Source: Brasilonema angustatum HA4187-MV1 (GTDB lineage: Bacteria; Cyanobacteriota; Cyanobacteriia; Cyanobacteriales; Nostocaceae). Taken from it: DNA of 64,000 nt. Location of the stretch: the NCBI GenBank assembly GCA_019359695.1, contig JAHHGV010000001.1:186001-250000 (forward strand), read 5' to 3'. The position numbers and the translations under genes are program-made. This document shows positions 50,801-59,153 of this stretch, one piece after another. How positions within the stretch are numbered: the first letter of the stretch is position 1; every line of letters starts with the position of its first letter. The notes under the pieces were generated by a model. That model did not search any database, had not been told where the DNA came from, and saw only the letters and a list, made by a program, of their open reading frames with translations.

Positions 50801-52444
50801 TTTTTTTACTCTCGGCGATTCTAATAAAAAATTAGAATCTTTAGTTTCTTGGATTTGGGAAAGTTCGACATTGGCAATATTCTCTGTTTCTTTTTGATTT
50901 ATTTTATCTGTGGATAATGGTTGATTTTCATCTATTAACAGTTCTAATAAACTAGTCACTTTATCTTGTGTTTTTTCGTCATCAGCAATAAACTCTTCTA
51001 ATGGGCTTTGTACGATTTCTGCTGTTGGTGCAAGCTTTTTATCAAGACTTAACTTGATAGAGTGACTCGTTGTCTGATGGGTTGATTCTAAATCGTCTTC
51101 TAATAAATCATCAGAAAACAAAAGAGTATATTCTTCTGTTTCTATTGTATTTTTATCAAGAAATTTTTCCAGAGGGTTATCAGTATCTTCGGCGTTGTCA
51201 TTGCTAACATCTCTTTTTACTTTATCCTCAGCGTTCATCTCTAAAATTTCTTCTTTGTCCCACATTCCCTCTTCGGAACTGTTACCTTCAAAAAAATCGG
51301 CCAATCGATTTAAGTTAGATATTCTAACTTCTTGATTATTCGTATCTGTTGTATGAGTGAAATGAGCGTTATCATTGCTATTAAATTGATCAAACAGTTC
51401 AGATAAACTAGTAATTTTGTCTTCTGGCTCTATGTCCAAAACTTTTGTAGAAGTAGCATTACTGATTTTTTGTGAATTTTCTTTACCATATCCCAAATAT
51501 AAAGTGCTGGAAGATGTAACTGGTGGTAATTCTAATCGTTCTGTTGGGCTATCAAATTCATCTGCCAGAAAAAGAGGTATTTCTAACAATTCAATTGTTT
51601 CTTCTACCTTAACGAGTGCTTGCAGTTGCTGACTAATTGTTATTTCAGTTTCTTTACCTGCAATAACTAATTCTAAAGCTTGTTTAAGATCTGTAATAAC
51701 GGTTTTAGCGAGAGTGAGATAGGTGTTTTGTGAAAATGCGATCGCATTTCCTGCTGTTCGACACAAACCACACCAGTTAGCCCAATTAAATTCTTCACCA
51801 AGTTCAACTAACTTGTCACAACACTTCACAAGGCTTTGTCGCGTTTGCGGTGTTGCAGTTTGTTTAAACAGTTGCAACATTTCCCGTAATATCCGGATAA
51901 CTTGACTTTGCACAGTTTGTGAATTTTGCCAATTTTCACTTCTTTGTGATAGAGTCTGTGGCGAAGTTGTAGGAGAAACTTTTGCTAAGATACTTGTATT
52001 TTCTGTTAGTTGATTGCGACTTTCCTCTACTAGTAATTCCAAATGTTCTTGCAACCATTTGAAGACAGGTTCAGTTTCTGACATTAAGGTCTGTGCCATT
52101 TCATCAGTAAGACCAGAAGGTTCGGTGCAACTTTCTAACAGCGCTTTTAAAGTATCAGATACACCAAGAAACAAAGATTCTAATTTTTGGTCAACTTGAA
52201 TGGGATGCTGTTTGAGAATCTTAAAATAGTCTTCTAAACGGTGAGCTGTGTGTTGAATGCTACTCAGACCAAGCATTGCTGCTCCTCCTTTTATGGAGTG
52301 AGCCGCCCGAAAAACTTCGTTAATCATTTCTGGGTTATCAAGGGTACTCTGTAGATTCAGCAACCCCTTTTCTATCGTATCTAGATGGTCTTTTGCTTCC
52401 TCAATGAAGTAACCCAAAATGCGCTGTTGTTGTTCTGGCAGCAT
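47864..52444 (-). CDS. hmpE: CheA-like hybrid histidine kinase, HmpE type
   Basis: 1526 aa. N-terminal Hpt domain with phospho-His49 (AAHSIKGGAAMLGL). A long, acidic, probably disordered linker (residues ~300-900) follows, then the P3 dimerisation region, HATPase (NNAIAHGIETPD, DDGAGID, GRGIGLDVV), a CheW-like domain and a C-terminal receiver (VLIVDDSITVREL, phospho-acceptor in VFCDIEMPRCDG, TSRG, FTKPY). CheA of the hormogonium motility (hmp) / type IV pilus Pil-Chp class. Follows hmpD by ~100 bp. Confidence 0.92.
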   Translation of the reverse strand: MLPEQQQRILGYFIEEAKDHLDTIEKGLLNLQSTLDNPEMINEVFRAAHSIKGGAAMLGLSSIQHTAHRLEDYFKILKQHPIQVDQKLESLFLGVSDTLKALLESCTEPSGLTDEMAQTLMSETEPVFKWLQEHLELLVEESRNQLTENTSILAKVSPTTSPQTLSQRSENWQNSQTVQSQVIRILREMLQLFKQTATPQTRQSLVKCCDKLVELGEEFNWANWCGLCRTAGNAIAFSQNTYLTLAKTVITDLKQALELVIAGKETEITISQQLQALVKVEETIELLEIPLFLADEFDSPTERLELPPVTSSSTLYLGYGKENSQKISNATSTKVLDIEPEDKITSLSELFDQFNSNDNAHFTHTTDTNNQEVRISNLNRLADFFEGNSSEEGMWDKEEILEMNAEDKVKRDVSNDNAEDTDNPLEKFLDKNTIETEEYTLLFSDDLLEDDLESTHQTTSHSIKLSLDKKLAPTAEIVQSPLEEFIADDEKTQDKVTSLLELLIDENQPLSTDKINQKETENIANVELSQIQETKDSNFLLESPRVKKIDERDDSHTIKLLNNKIPHQDKILTLQELFFNTEEDNTIGLSVNNSTSSDILSTQLETEDLNSFLELELKEPKDDFSPGYQPDVASELEEILLATAAEDFLYDVVTQSRDSTLDSLIFEDSELNFQMEDQQFHLLFSSETDDDWFQDLTSKIKKSSSVDTTIDTQSTSNYRVVSQTEKSVFSQQPEAVELTPEFTILALEAEKKQDLVNNFLLTQQLQDVNRKNSEYSQEQAEIINTEADLDGDNSLQLDSALDVKENLFATEAVDSEDELTQEIDTFLNGDLTELDELLSQKVVSEVNAELRPEERTPQGKLFGVAANQVTSDRDKKDLPPRPFVYRTTKFEQLIKVPVKHLDDLSNLVGELVVNRNTLEEDQQRLRQFLDNLLHQMQQLSNVGARMQELYERSLLDASVNPNRSHHSYDYNKDIDRGLTKLEMDQFSPFHTLSQEMIELIVRVREAASDIDFVTEDSERVARQFRQVTNQLQEGIMQSRMEPFAEVTIPLERGVRESAIKCGKQAQLVIEGRETLIDKVILEHLKTPLTHLLNNAIAHGIETPDIRQAIGKPPVGVITVRAFHQGNQTVISISDDGAGIDIEAVKAKAIKIGIITPEQAQSLSDHHVYDLLFQPGFSTKEKEDELAGRGIGLDVVLARMSEMRGKINIHSTLGGGTTFTICLPLTLSICKALCCISDKAGIAFPMDAVEDTLDVPVKNIQQNSDEQKYIPWRNTLLPLQQLKEILTVNRQLSRGSIYGGHRDDDMISVVVVRSANVFLALQVDQVLNEQEIVIKQFEGLFPKPIGVAGATILGDGRIMPIADVMEIIDIFQGRTSKHRSTSLCQQQQTPTVQETTTEKMNPIVLIVDDSITVRELLSLTFSKAGYRVEQARDGQEAWDKLRCDLPCDIVFCDIEMPRCDGLELLSRIRKNPNLKHLPIAMLTSRGAQKHRQMAIQMGASGYFTKPYLEEVLLEGASRMLKGEKLVD

Positions 52445-52487
52445 AGTTTTTAATCATTAAGTCATTGGTAAATAGTCAAATGTCAAA

Positions 52488-52545
52488 AGTCAATAGTCTA
52501 TATTCAAAAGTCAATACTTATACTTTGAACTATAGACTATTGACT
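52488..52545 (-). promoter_or_regulatory. perfect 15-bp inverted repeat between hmpD and hmpE
   Basis: agtcaatagtctata (52488-52502) and tatagactattgact (52531-52545) form a 15-bp stem around a 28-base AT-rich loop. It extends a few bases into the hmpD stop region at its top. A candidate RNA-processing or attenuation structure inside the operon, or a small dispersed repeat. Confidence 0.6.
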
Positions 52546-52547
52546 AG

Positions 52548-55013
52548 TTACCTTGTATTTTCAGAGATTTCGACTTGGAAACGTTCAACGGAGGTGATCA
52601 GCTCACCAGATACACTGACCAAACTATGTAAAGCACCAGAGACTTGTTGTGCTTCTCGTGAAGTGTCTTGCGCTGTTAATTCCACAGATTGCATAACTTC
52701 AGCCACAGCACGGAAGGTTTCGGTTTGTTCAACAGTGTCCGAGGTAATCCCACGCACTAAAACATCGATGCACTTGGCGACTTGAATAATGTTTTCTAGC
52801 GATCGCTTAGCTTCCTCTGCTAACTTGGTACCATTAATGACCTGTTGTATACCTTCCTCCATCGCAATCATTACAGAGCCTGTTTCGCTCTGAATCTGCA
52901 TGACTATTTGTTCTATTTCTTTCAACGACTTCGCTGATTTATCTGCTAACTGCCGCACTTCATCCGCTACAATTGCAAAACCTCGTCCAGCAACTCCCGC
53001 ACGTGCCGCTTCAATGCTAGCATTGAGTGCTAACAAATTTGTCCGAGAAGCAATTTGCGAGATCAACGCCACAATCTTGGAAATTTCTTGGCAAGACTCT
53101 GCCAGTCGCTTCACTTTCCGGGTTGTTTGCGCTACAGTTTCCCGAATTTCTAAAATCCCTGCCAAAGTATTCTCTACTGCTTGTCCACCTTGAAGAGCTA
53201 TATCGCTAGCATCACGGGTAACAGCTTGTGCTTCGCGTGCTGCTTGTGCGACACGTTGGATTGAGTCAGTCATAACTTGTACAGAATTCAGCGTCACCGC
53301 CAACTCTTGTGCTTGTCTTAGGGCATCCCGAGATAACGCCCTAGCAAAGGTTTCCGAATTGGTTGCCCCTCTGGTAACTTCGTGTGCTGCGACTTTCACC
53401 TGTTGTACCAGATCCCGTAGGTTTTGAATTGTGAAGTTAAAAGCATCAGCGATCGCTCCAAGTACATCGGCGGTTACTTCGGCTTGCACTGTCAAATCTC
53501 CTCTGGCAGCTCCTTCTACATCGTCTAACAGGTGAATCACTTGGCGTTGCAGGTTTTCTCTAGCTTCCTCTTGTTCTTGAGCTTTACGTGTAGCTTCATT
53601 AGTAGTCGTCAATATAACACGAGTCATTTGGTTAAAGCTAGCTGCCAGTTGCCCAAATTCATCTTTTGAATACACGGTGGCTTGGACATGAAAATTTCCT
53701 TGGCGCACAGCATCGAATTGAGCTTGTAGATCTTTAGCTGTGCGGGAAATGTGCCTGTGACTGAGACTGCCCATGATACCTGCGGTAGCAAACCCAGCAA
53801 TTCCAGATGCCAAAGTCATTACCCTAGCGGTGTTTTGCACCAACTCTCGTTGTTGAAGTGGTAACAACTTAGTATAAACAAAGCTAACTCCAGCAACAAC
53901 CAGAGCTGAGACAACACCCACTGTACCAGCGACAATCCATTGCTTAGTTTGTAGAGGGGCATTTGCTAATGAACCAAGAAAACCTTGCTTGACAGAGACT
54001 TGAGGTTTTTTATTCCACAGATCAGCCCGGATAATAACTGGGACTTCTTGTTGGGAAGCAGCACTCATAAATAGTAGCTCCAAATCGCGATCACCTCGGA
54101 TGCTACGCGAAGCCCAATCGTCCCTTCCGGGTGGGAGAAAAGCCCCATCACCTTTGGGGGTGCTATCCCAAGTCAAATCGTAATTTTGCTGAGTGAGTGT
54201 AGTCTCTGCTTGAGTGGGTTGTGAAGTGTCGTTTTCCACAGATGTTGAAGATATCTGTGGTTCCTCAAAGGGAGAATTTTGTGTTAAGTTAAATCCTGGA
54301 ATATTTCCTGAATCGTCAAATTGATCAAAGTCCTCTAAAGACTCTGTTTTGTCAGCTTTGAAAGTTTTTGTATTCTCAGCTTTCGCTTCTTGATGATTCA
54401 CATTAGATAGTTGCCATGCTTCTTGTTGAATAACACCAGAAAAGGCATCGCTAAAATTTTCTTTTGAATTGAACGTTGTATCAGATACGGTAGTATCGTC
54501 TATTGATATATCAAATGGACTGCTAATAGGTAGCTCTTCCATATCGTCTACAGCTTTTTGAAGTTCATCCAATGAATTCAAATGAAAGCTGCTACTGTTA
54601 GTCTTAAAGTTTTGATTATCTGTCGAATTTTCTAATTCTTGTTTCTTCACTGTTTGAGATTCAGAAGAATCAGGAAAATTATTGTCTTTTTTCTCAAAAT
54701 CTTGAGCGTCTAGCTTTTGTTGATATTCTTTTATATTGTCAAGACCATTATTGGCAAGGCGGATAATTTCTTGGTCGTCTGTAAACTTTAAAACTTTTTG
54801 GTATTCTATTTTTGCCACATCACACTGCTGCAAAACATAGTATATGTGACCCCGCAGCAAAGATATATTAGGGTCATATGGTAAATGTTGCACCAGTTGA
54901 TCGATGAGAGTGGCTGCTTGTTTGTAGTTTCCTTGCATGTAAGCTTTATAAGCCTGAACATAAGTCTGCTCATACTCTTTTATACTCACTACCCTTTTGT
55001 GCCTCCATTTCAT
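52548..55013 (-). CDS. hmpD: methyl-accepting chemotaxis protein with TPR, HmpD/PilJ type
   Basis: 821 aa. Two TPR-like helices at the N-terminus ([20 protein letters not shown]), an acidic linker to ~300, two membrane segments (~365-385 and ~395-415), a HAMP domain, a second HAMP-like repeat, and the MCP signalling domain with hairpin tip [20 protein letters not shown] (~near 660). It has almost no periplasmic loop, so it probably senses from inside. Partner of CheW (hmpC) and CheA (hmpE). GTG 54989 is an alternative start. Confidence 0.92.
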   Translation of the reverse strand: MKWRHKRVVSIKEYEQTYVQAYKAYMQGNYKQAATLIDQLVQHLPYDPNISLLRGHIYYVLQQCDVAKIEYQKVLKFTDDQEIIRLANNGLDNIKEYQQKLDAQDFEKKDNNFPDSSESQTVKKQELENSTDNQNFKTNSSSFHLNSLDELQKAVDDMEELPISSPFDISIDDTTVSDTTFNSKENFSDAFSGVIQQEAWQLSNVNHQEAKAENTKTFKADKTESLEDFDQFDDSGNIPGFNLTQNSPFEEPQISSTSVENDTSQPTQAETTLTQQNYDLTWDSTPKGDGAFLPPGRDDWASRSIRGDRDLELLFMSAASQQEVPVIIRADLWNKKPQVSVKQGFLGSLANAPLQTKQWIVAGTVGVVSALVVAGVSFVYTKLLPLQQRELVQNTARVMTLASGIAGFATAGIMGSLSHRHISRTAKDLQAQFDAVRQGNFHVQATVYSKDEFGQLAASFNQMTRVILTTTNEATRKAQEQEEARENLQRQVIHLLDDVEGAARGDLTVQAEVTADVLGAIADAFNFTIQNLRDLVQQVKVAAHEVTRGATNSETFARALSRDALRQAQELAVTLNSVQVMTDSIQRVAQAAREAQAVTRDASDIALQGGQAVENTLAGILEIRETVAQTTRKVKRLAESCQEISKIVALISQIASRTNLLALNASIEAARAGVAGRGFAIVADEVRQLADKSAKSLKEIEQIVMQIQSETGSVMIAMEEGIQQVINGTKLAEEAKRSLENIIQVAKCIDVLVRGITSDTVEQTETFRAVAEVMQSVELTAQDTSREAQQVSGALHSLVSVSGELITSVERFQVEISENTR

Positions 55014-55275
55014 CCTGCCGCTTCATTAGACGACTGAAAAGTCTGCCAGCCCCAACTTGCTGCACTTAAATTCAAAATTTACTCAGGTGTTCATTCAAAA
55101 AAAGATTCTTTATTTTGTAAGCGCACGCCCAAACCCTTGCGTTGCATTCTTCGTGTCCCAAAGGGACTTACGCATAGCCTGCCCTCTAGGTATACGCGAG
55201 TGCGTGTCTGCTCCCCCAAGCCAAGTGCCGTAGGCATAGGACATAGGGCGTAAGCGAGTTGGACTAACTAATTTT

Positions 55276-55806
55276 TTACCCAACCCATCGCGCACTTCGT
55301 AAAATTGCCTTGTGATCAAGCAGCCGCAGACACTGATTTTTTTTAGATCCTAATATCCATTCTCCTTGTAAAAACAGAGCCATTGTATCTGGTACACTCG
55401 TAGATAGCCTCAGCTGCTTTTTATCAAGCCAGTCCATACCCCCGATTTCTTCAACTGCTAAACCGACTATTGTATCTTGCTGTTCTATAGCAATCACAGG
55501 AATCTGAGAACGATTGGTATTTAAGGTGGTTCTTTGTCCTAGAAATTGACCCAAATCAGCCACCCAAATGACTCGACCTCGTAGATTTAGAGCACCCAAA
55601 AGCAAAGAAGAAGTATTAGGAATTGGGGTAATTCTGTCAGGACTTAGTTCAATGACTTCCCGAATATCAGTGGCTAGTAGTGCAAACTCCTGACGTAAGG
55701 GAATATAAAATCTTAGACATAACTCTTTTTCTGGACTTTTTACTTCTAATTCAGAACGGGACTGCTCTTGTCCACCTCCTCCTAAAAAGTCCGCTTGAGT
55801 GATCAT
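55276..55806 (-). CDS. hmpC: CheW-like coupling protein, HmpC type
   Basis: 176 aa single CheW domain: LRFYIPLRQEFALLATDIREVIELSPDRITPIPNTSSLLLGALNLRGRVIWVADL is the classic core (read in two parts, ~30-85), followed by VIAIEQQDTIVGLAVEEIGGM. Couples the MCP HmpD to the kinase HmpE. Starts 13 bp after hmpB; followed by 260 bp of repeat-like DNA (55014-55275) before hmpD. Confidence 0.9.
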   Translation of the reverse strand: MITQADFLGGGGQEQSRSELEVKSPEKELCLRFYIPLRQEFALLATDIREVIELSPDRITPIPNTSSLLLGALNLRGRVIWVADLGQFLGQRTTLNTNRSQIPVIAIEQQDTIVGLAVEEIGGMDWLDKKQLRLSTSVPDTMALFLQGEWILGSKKNQCLRLLDHKAILRSARWVG

Positions 55807-55819
55807 TTTGTGTTCATCC

Positions 55820-56185
55820 TTATCCTCGCAACAGCTGTTTGACTGTTCCCACCAACTCAGTTGGTTGGAAGGGTTTAGCTATATAGGCGTCGGCTCCCTG
55901 TTTGATACCCCAGTAGCGATCAACTTCTTCACCTTTGGAAGAACATATCACCACCGGAAGATTTTGGGTTTTAGGATTAGACTTTAAGCGACGACAAACT
56001 TCATAGCCATTCATCCGAGGCATGACTATATCCAAAACGACTAAATCGGGACAAGCAATTTGAATTGCCTCCAATGCTTCTACTCCATCACTCGCATGGG
56101 TCACTGTTAAGCCACTCGCTTTTAATAAATCTGTAATCATCTCCCTCTGTGTAACACTGTCTTCCACTATCAGAACTGTACTCAT
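55820..56185 (-). CDS. hmpB: CheY-like response regulator, HmpB/PilH type
   Basis: 121 aa single receiver domain: acidic pair in VLIVEDSVTQRE, phospho-Asp in LVVLDIVMPRMNGYEVCR, Ser in ICSSKGEE and Lys in AYIAKPFQPTELV. No output domain. First gene of the operon. An AGGAGG at 56200-56205 lies 14 bp from this ATG; a four-codon frame starting at 56196 ends on the hmpB start (ATGA), which may help ribosome delivery. Confidence 0.92.
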   Translation of the reverse strand: MSTVLIVEDSVTQREMITDLLKASGLTVTHASDGVEALEAIQIACPDLVVLDIVMPRMNGYEVCRRLKSNPKTQNLPVVICSSKGEEVDRYWGIKQGADAYIAKPFQPTELVGTVKQLLRG

Positions 56186-57001
56186 ACGACGCCCATATAC
56201 CTCCTGATGTAAACGTTTCTGGTTAGAACATTTGCGGATTTTCCTAACTGTCTTTACTGTATAAAATAATTCTATCCCAACCTGTCAAGAGTACTCTATC
56301 CAAATCAAAATGCTATATCAGTCATAAAAAAGTTAGCAATTATACGGCTGTAAAACACAAACCCTCAGTACACAATATAAATAGGTGACAAATTATAACA
56401 GGTATTTGTTGTGTGTCATACAGTATAGACCTAACATGTAATGTCTATACATGTGTGTATATGATTCAAACGATAACCGCTATTTTTGATAAAAGTGATT
56501 TATGATACATAACTTATGGACGAGCAAATTGAAATATTTCAGCCGTGGGACAAAAACAAGAGAATAGCAAAATCTGCCTTTCGGTATACAAAATAGCGTA
56601 TCCTTCAGGCATAGAACATACCTCAAGGGTGAGACAACCTGCTACACAAACGGCGGTTCCCGTCGATTGCGAACCCCCGCTCTATGGCGTTCCGCCACGC
56701 CTTACGGTGAGTCCAGCGCTGCGGGAGGGTCTCCCTCCGCAGGCGACTGGCGTTAGCGTTTGCGCAGCGCCCCCTTAGGGGCTAGCGGAACCGAAGGTTC
56801 TCCCCGGAGGGCTATCGCAGCGTGCCCGCAGGGCATAGGTCATCCCCGGAGGGCTTCCCGCAGGGTAGAATGTGGCGTCAGGCGACTGCCTGCCTAGTGG
56901 TTTTGACGTACATAAAGTATTATATACTACTAAAAATATAGTATACATAGATAAGTATTCACTGATTTTAGGAGTCTTAAGTACACAAAAGGAATAACAG
57001 T
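56186..57001. other. hmpB-hmpF divergent intergenic region
   Basis: 816 bp with the two opposite promoters. The half next to hmpB is AT-rich. The part 56590-56890 is dense in GC-rich dispersed repeats (gcttcccgcagggtag, gcgtgcccgcagggcat, and the palindrome below). The frame 56545-56778 is a repeat by-product. No PatA-type hmpA gene is present here. Confidence 0.6.
56714..56750. repeat. dispersed GC-rich palindrome, copy 2
   Basis: Nearly identical to 2629-2665: cagcgctgcgggagggt, ctccctccgc, aggcgactgg. Embedded in a repeat cluster. Confidence 0.8.
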
Positions 57002-57757
57002 GTGCTGTATTTAGCAGAAGTACAAAAGCAGAAAGGCGGTTTACTTGGTGGTGGCAAAACTGAACTAAAACTATTGGCTTGTCAACGAACTGACCAAAGT
57101 TGGAGTACAGTTTCTGAAGAAGTGGTTCCTGCTGAGGAAGCTAGCAAATTAAGTGATGGAGTCCTCGTATTGGTTGAAATCAATCCCAACCGTAAAGTAC
57201 AACGGATTCAGGAGGCGGGGCGTCCTTTAGTGAATATTTTGCAGAATTTTTCCCGTCAGGTAGAAAAATTTAAGCTTAGAGAAGAAGAAATTAACCAGTG
57301 GAAGCAGTCTCTGACGTTTCAAGCGCAAGAGTTAAATCGGCGTGAAATGGATATGGAAGAGCGTTTGGAACAACTGCAACAAATGGAGGATGAATTTCAG
57401 CGCTTGGAGACGCAACAACAAGAAGTAGAAGCTTCCCGCCAGGAAATTGAAATGTTGCAAACCGAGATTTCCCGCAACCGTAAAGAACTTGAAGGAGCAT
57501 GGGAGCACTTGCGGGGTGAGCAACGTCGCTTGGAAGAGTACAAAACAAAGTGTTCCTACTCTGCTGTATTGGATAATCAGCAAAGTCCAGCACTAAACGA
57601 GTTACTTGCTCAAGTGTCTACTAGCCTTGCTTTTACACAAATAGTACGCGAATATCTCAATCATGCCCTGAAAGTGCTCGAAAGGCAGCAGGAAGTTTTA
57701 AACTGCCAACAGTTGCAACAGTATAAAAGTACAGTTGATCAACACCTCCGAGATTGA
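57002..57757 (+). CDS. hmpF: pilus motility taxis protein HmpF (short form)
   Basis: 251 aa. The N-terminal ~95 residues (MLYLAEVQKQKGGLLGGGK, then LVEINPNRKVQRIQEAGRPLVNILQNFSRQ) are the HmpF signature. A long coiled coil (~95-185) and a helical tail follow. HmpF is needed for type IV pilus motility of hormogonia and localises to pilus rings. It is divergent from the hmp operon, as in Nostoc. The protein seems shorter than HmpF as I remember it; the stop is only 9 bp from the tilS stop on the other strand. ATG/GTG: the frame begins at GTG 57002. Confidence 0.88.
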   Translation: MLYLAEVQKQKGGLLGGGKTELKLLACQRTDQSWSTVSEEVVPAEEASKLSDGVLVLVEINPNRKVQRIQEAGRPLVNILQNFSRQVEKFKLREEEINQWKQSLTFQAQELNRREMDMEERLEQLQQMEDEFQRLETQQQEVEASRQEIEMLQTEISRNRKELEGAWEHLRGEQRRLEEYKTKCSYSAVLDNQQSPALNELLAQVSTSLAFTQIVREYLNHALKVLERQQEVLNCQQLQQYKSTVDQHLRD

Positions 57758-57766
57758 ATAAGCAAG

Positions 57767-58810
57767 CTAAAACTGTTTCAGGTAAATCCACTCACCTTCA
57801 ACTTGGGCGATCGCACCACCAGGAAATGGATCAGTCTGCGAACGGTTTGGTGCATTGATTAAAGCGATTAGTTTTTCAATTTGCTCAAAACTAGGAGCAA
57901 TCTGAATTATTTCTTGTAATACCTGACGCATGACGCGACGCTGTAGCGCCAGTGGTGCTTTCTGTAATACGCGACGGTTTAGCCTGATTGGATATGAAGT
58001 ATAAAAATTTCCTTCCTCATCTGCTGATGTCACCATCGCCTGTTGGAGCAACTGATAGGCAGCTTGTTCTAAATATTCTACTTCTGCTTGCAAAATTTCA
58101 GCAGTCTGGGCAAGAACTGATTCAACTTGAGGGTTGAAATTTTCTTGCAAATATGGTAAAACATTTTGACGAATGCGATTACGGGCAAACTTCAAATCTT
58201 GATTAGTTGAATCTTCCCAAACAGGTAGCTGAAACTCTTGGCAAAATTGCCCAGTTTGCATACGAGTTATTTCTAACAGTGGGCGTACAAGCACGACCCC
58301 ATTATCCAGCAGTCGTTGCCATGTTAATGCTTGCAAGCCATCAGCACCTGTACCGCGAATTAAGTTGTAAAGTAGAGTTTCAGCGCGATCGCTGGCTGTG
58401 TGACCTGTAACAATGCAAGAAAATTGATTTTCCTGGGCGATCGCACTCAAAACTTGATACCGCCAATTACGTGCAGCAGCTTCGCTTTTTAAAGGTTCGT
58501 CAGCTGTTCGTAAATAAAATGAAACACCCCAATTTTTTGCCAAGTTTTCTACATGCTTAGCATTTGCTTGGGAGTCGGAACGCCAGCAATGGTCGCAGTG
58601 GACAATACTTAGATACCATCCCCATTTTTTTTGTAAATCTAACATTAACTTTATGAGGCACAGGGAATCTTGTCCACCTGAAACTGCAACTAATAGTCGT
58701 TGGTTGCGCTCAAACAGGTGACGAGAGCGGATCGTACGGTGTAATTTTGCATGCAGAGGAGTCCAAGGAGTGCGATCTGCCTTTGGCAGCAAGCTTCGCT
58801 TATCGCTCAT
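57767..58810 (-). CDS. tilS: tRNA(Ile)-lysidine synthase
   Basis: 347 aa. Makes lysidine at position 34 of tRNA-Ile(CAU), changing decoding to AUA. PP-loop ATPase motif AVSGGQDSLCLIKL (~43-56), HCDHCWR, VTGHTASDRAETLLYNLIRGTGADGLQAL, and the helical C-terminal substrate region. Ends 9 bp from the convergent hmpF stop. Confidence 0.96.
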   Translation of the reverse strand: MSDKRSLLPKADRTPWTPLHAKLHRTIRSRHLFERNQRLLVAVSGGQDSLCLIKLMLDLQKKWGWYLSIVHCDHCWRSDSQANAKHVENLAKNWGVSFYLRTADEPLKSEAAARNWRYQVLSAIAQENQFSCIVTGHTASDRAETLLYNLIRGTGADGLQALTWQRLLDNGVVLVRPLLEITRMQTGQFCQEFQLPVWEDSTNQDLKFARNRIRQNVLPYLQENFNPQVESVLAQTAEILQAEVEYLEQAAYQLLQQAMVTSADEEGNFYTSYPIRLNRRVLQKAPLALQRRVMRQVLQEIIQIAPSFEQIEKLIALINAPNRSQTDPFPGGAIAQVEGEWIYLKQF

Positions 58811-58912
58811 TCAGCAATTTATAAATTCAAGGGTTAGAAACGACTATGTTGAAAAGACGAGTGAGGGAGTGAACTCAAATGATAACTGCTTACTGTTAAC
58901 CCTTCGGGTTCG

Positions 58913-58950
58913 CCAGTCGCCTACGGAGGGAGACCCTCCTGCAGCGCTGG
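58913..58950. repeat. dispersed GC-rich palindrome, copy 3 (inverted)
   Basis: Reverse orientation of the 2629 and 56714 copies: ccagtcgcctacggaggg, agaccctcctgcagcgctgg, with a few substitutions. Confidence 0.75.
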
Positions 58951-59066
58951 CTCACTGCTCACTGACTCAGTCATGGGAGTGACAAACAACTGTCATTAAT
59001 CCGTCATATTGGCTTGTTAGAGTTATCTCAAGGAAAAATTAAGTTTGCTCCTATCACCACAATTTG

Positions 59067-59103
59067 TGCTCTCTTGTATGGTAGATAGCAAGGGAGCATT
59101 TTT
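59067..59103 (+). terminator. terminator-like hairpin upstream of M16 gene
   Basis: Ten-bp stem tgctctcttg / caagggagca (one G-T pair) with a 12-base loop, directly followed by TTTTT. It points along the plus strand, yet no plus-strand gene ends nearby, so it would end a leader RNA or small RNA. Confidence 0.55.
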
Positions 59104-59153
59104 ATAGCATATATTTATTCACACCACGCTGTTTATTTTTTCTGTGACCTATT

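Larger units (their letters stand above)
58811..59153. other. intergenic region with palindrome and leader hairpin
   Basis: About 340 bp between divergent tilS and the M16 peptidase. It contains the third palindrome copy and a terminator-like hairpin on the plus strand, described separately. No small ORF with support. Confidence 0.6.

Noticed and set aside
56545-56778. 77-codon open frame between hmpB and hmpF
   Set aside because: It is read through dispersed GC-rich palindromes; no homologous look and no Shine-Dalgarno.
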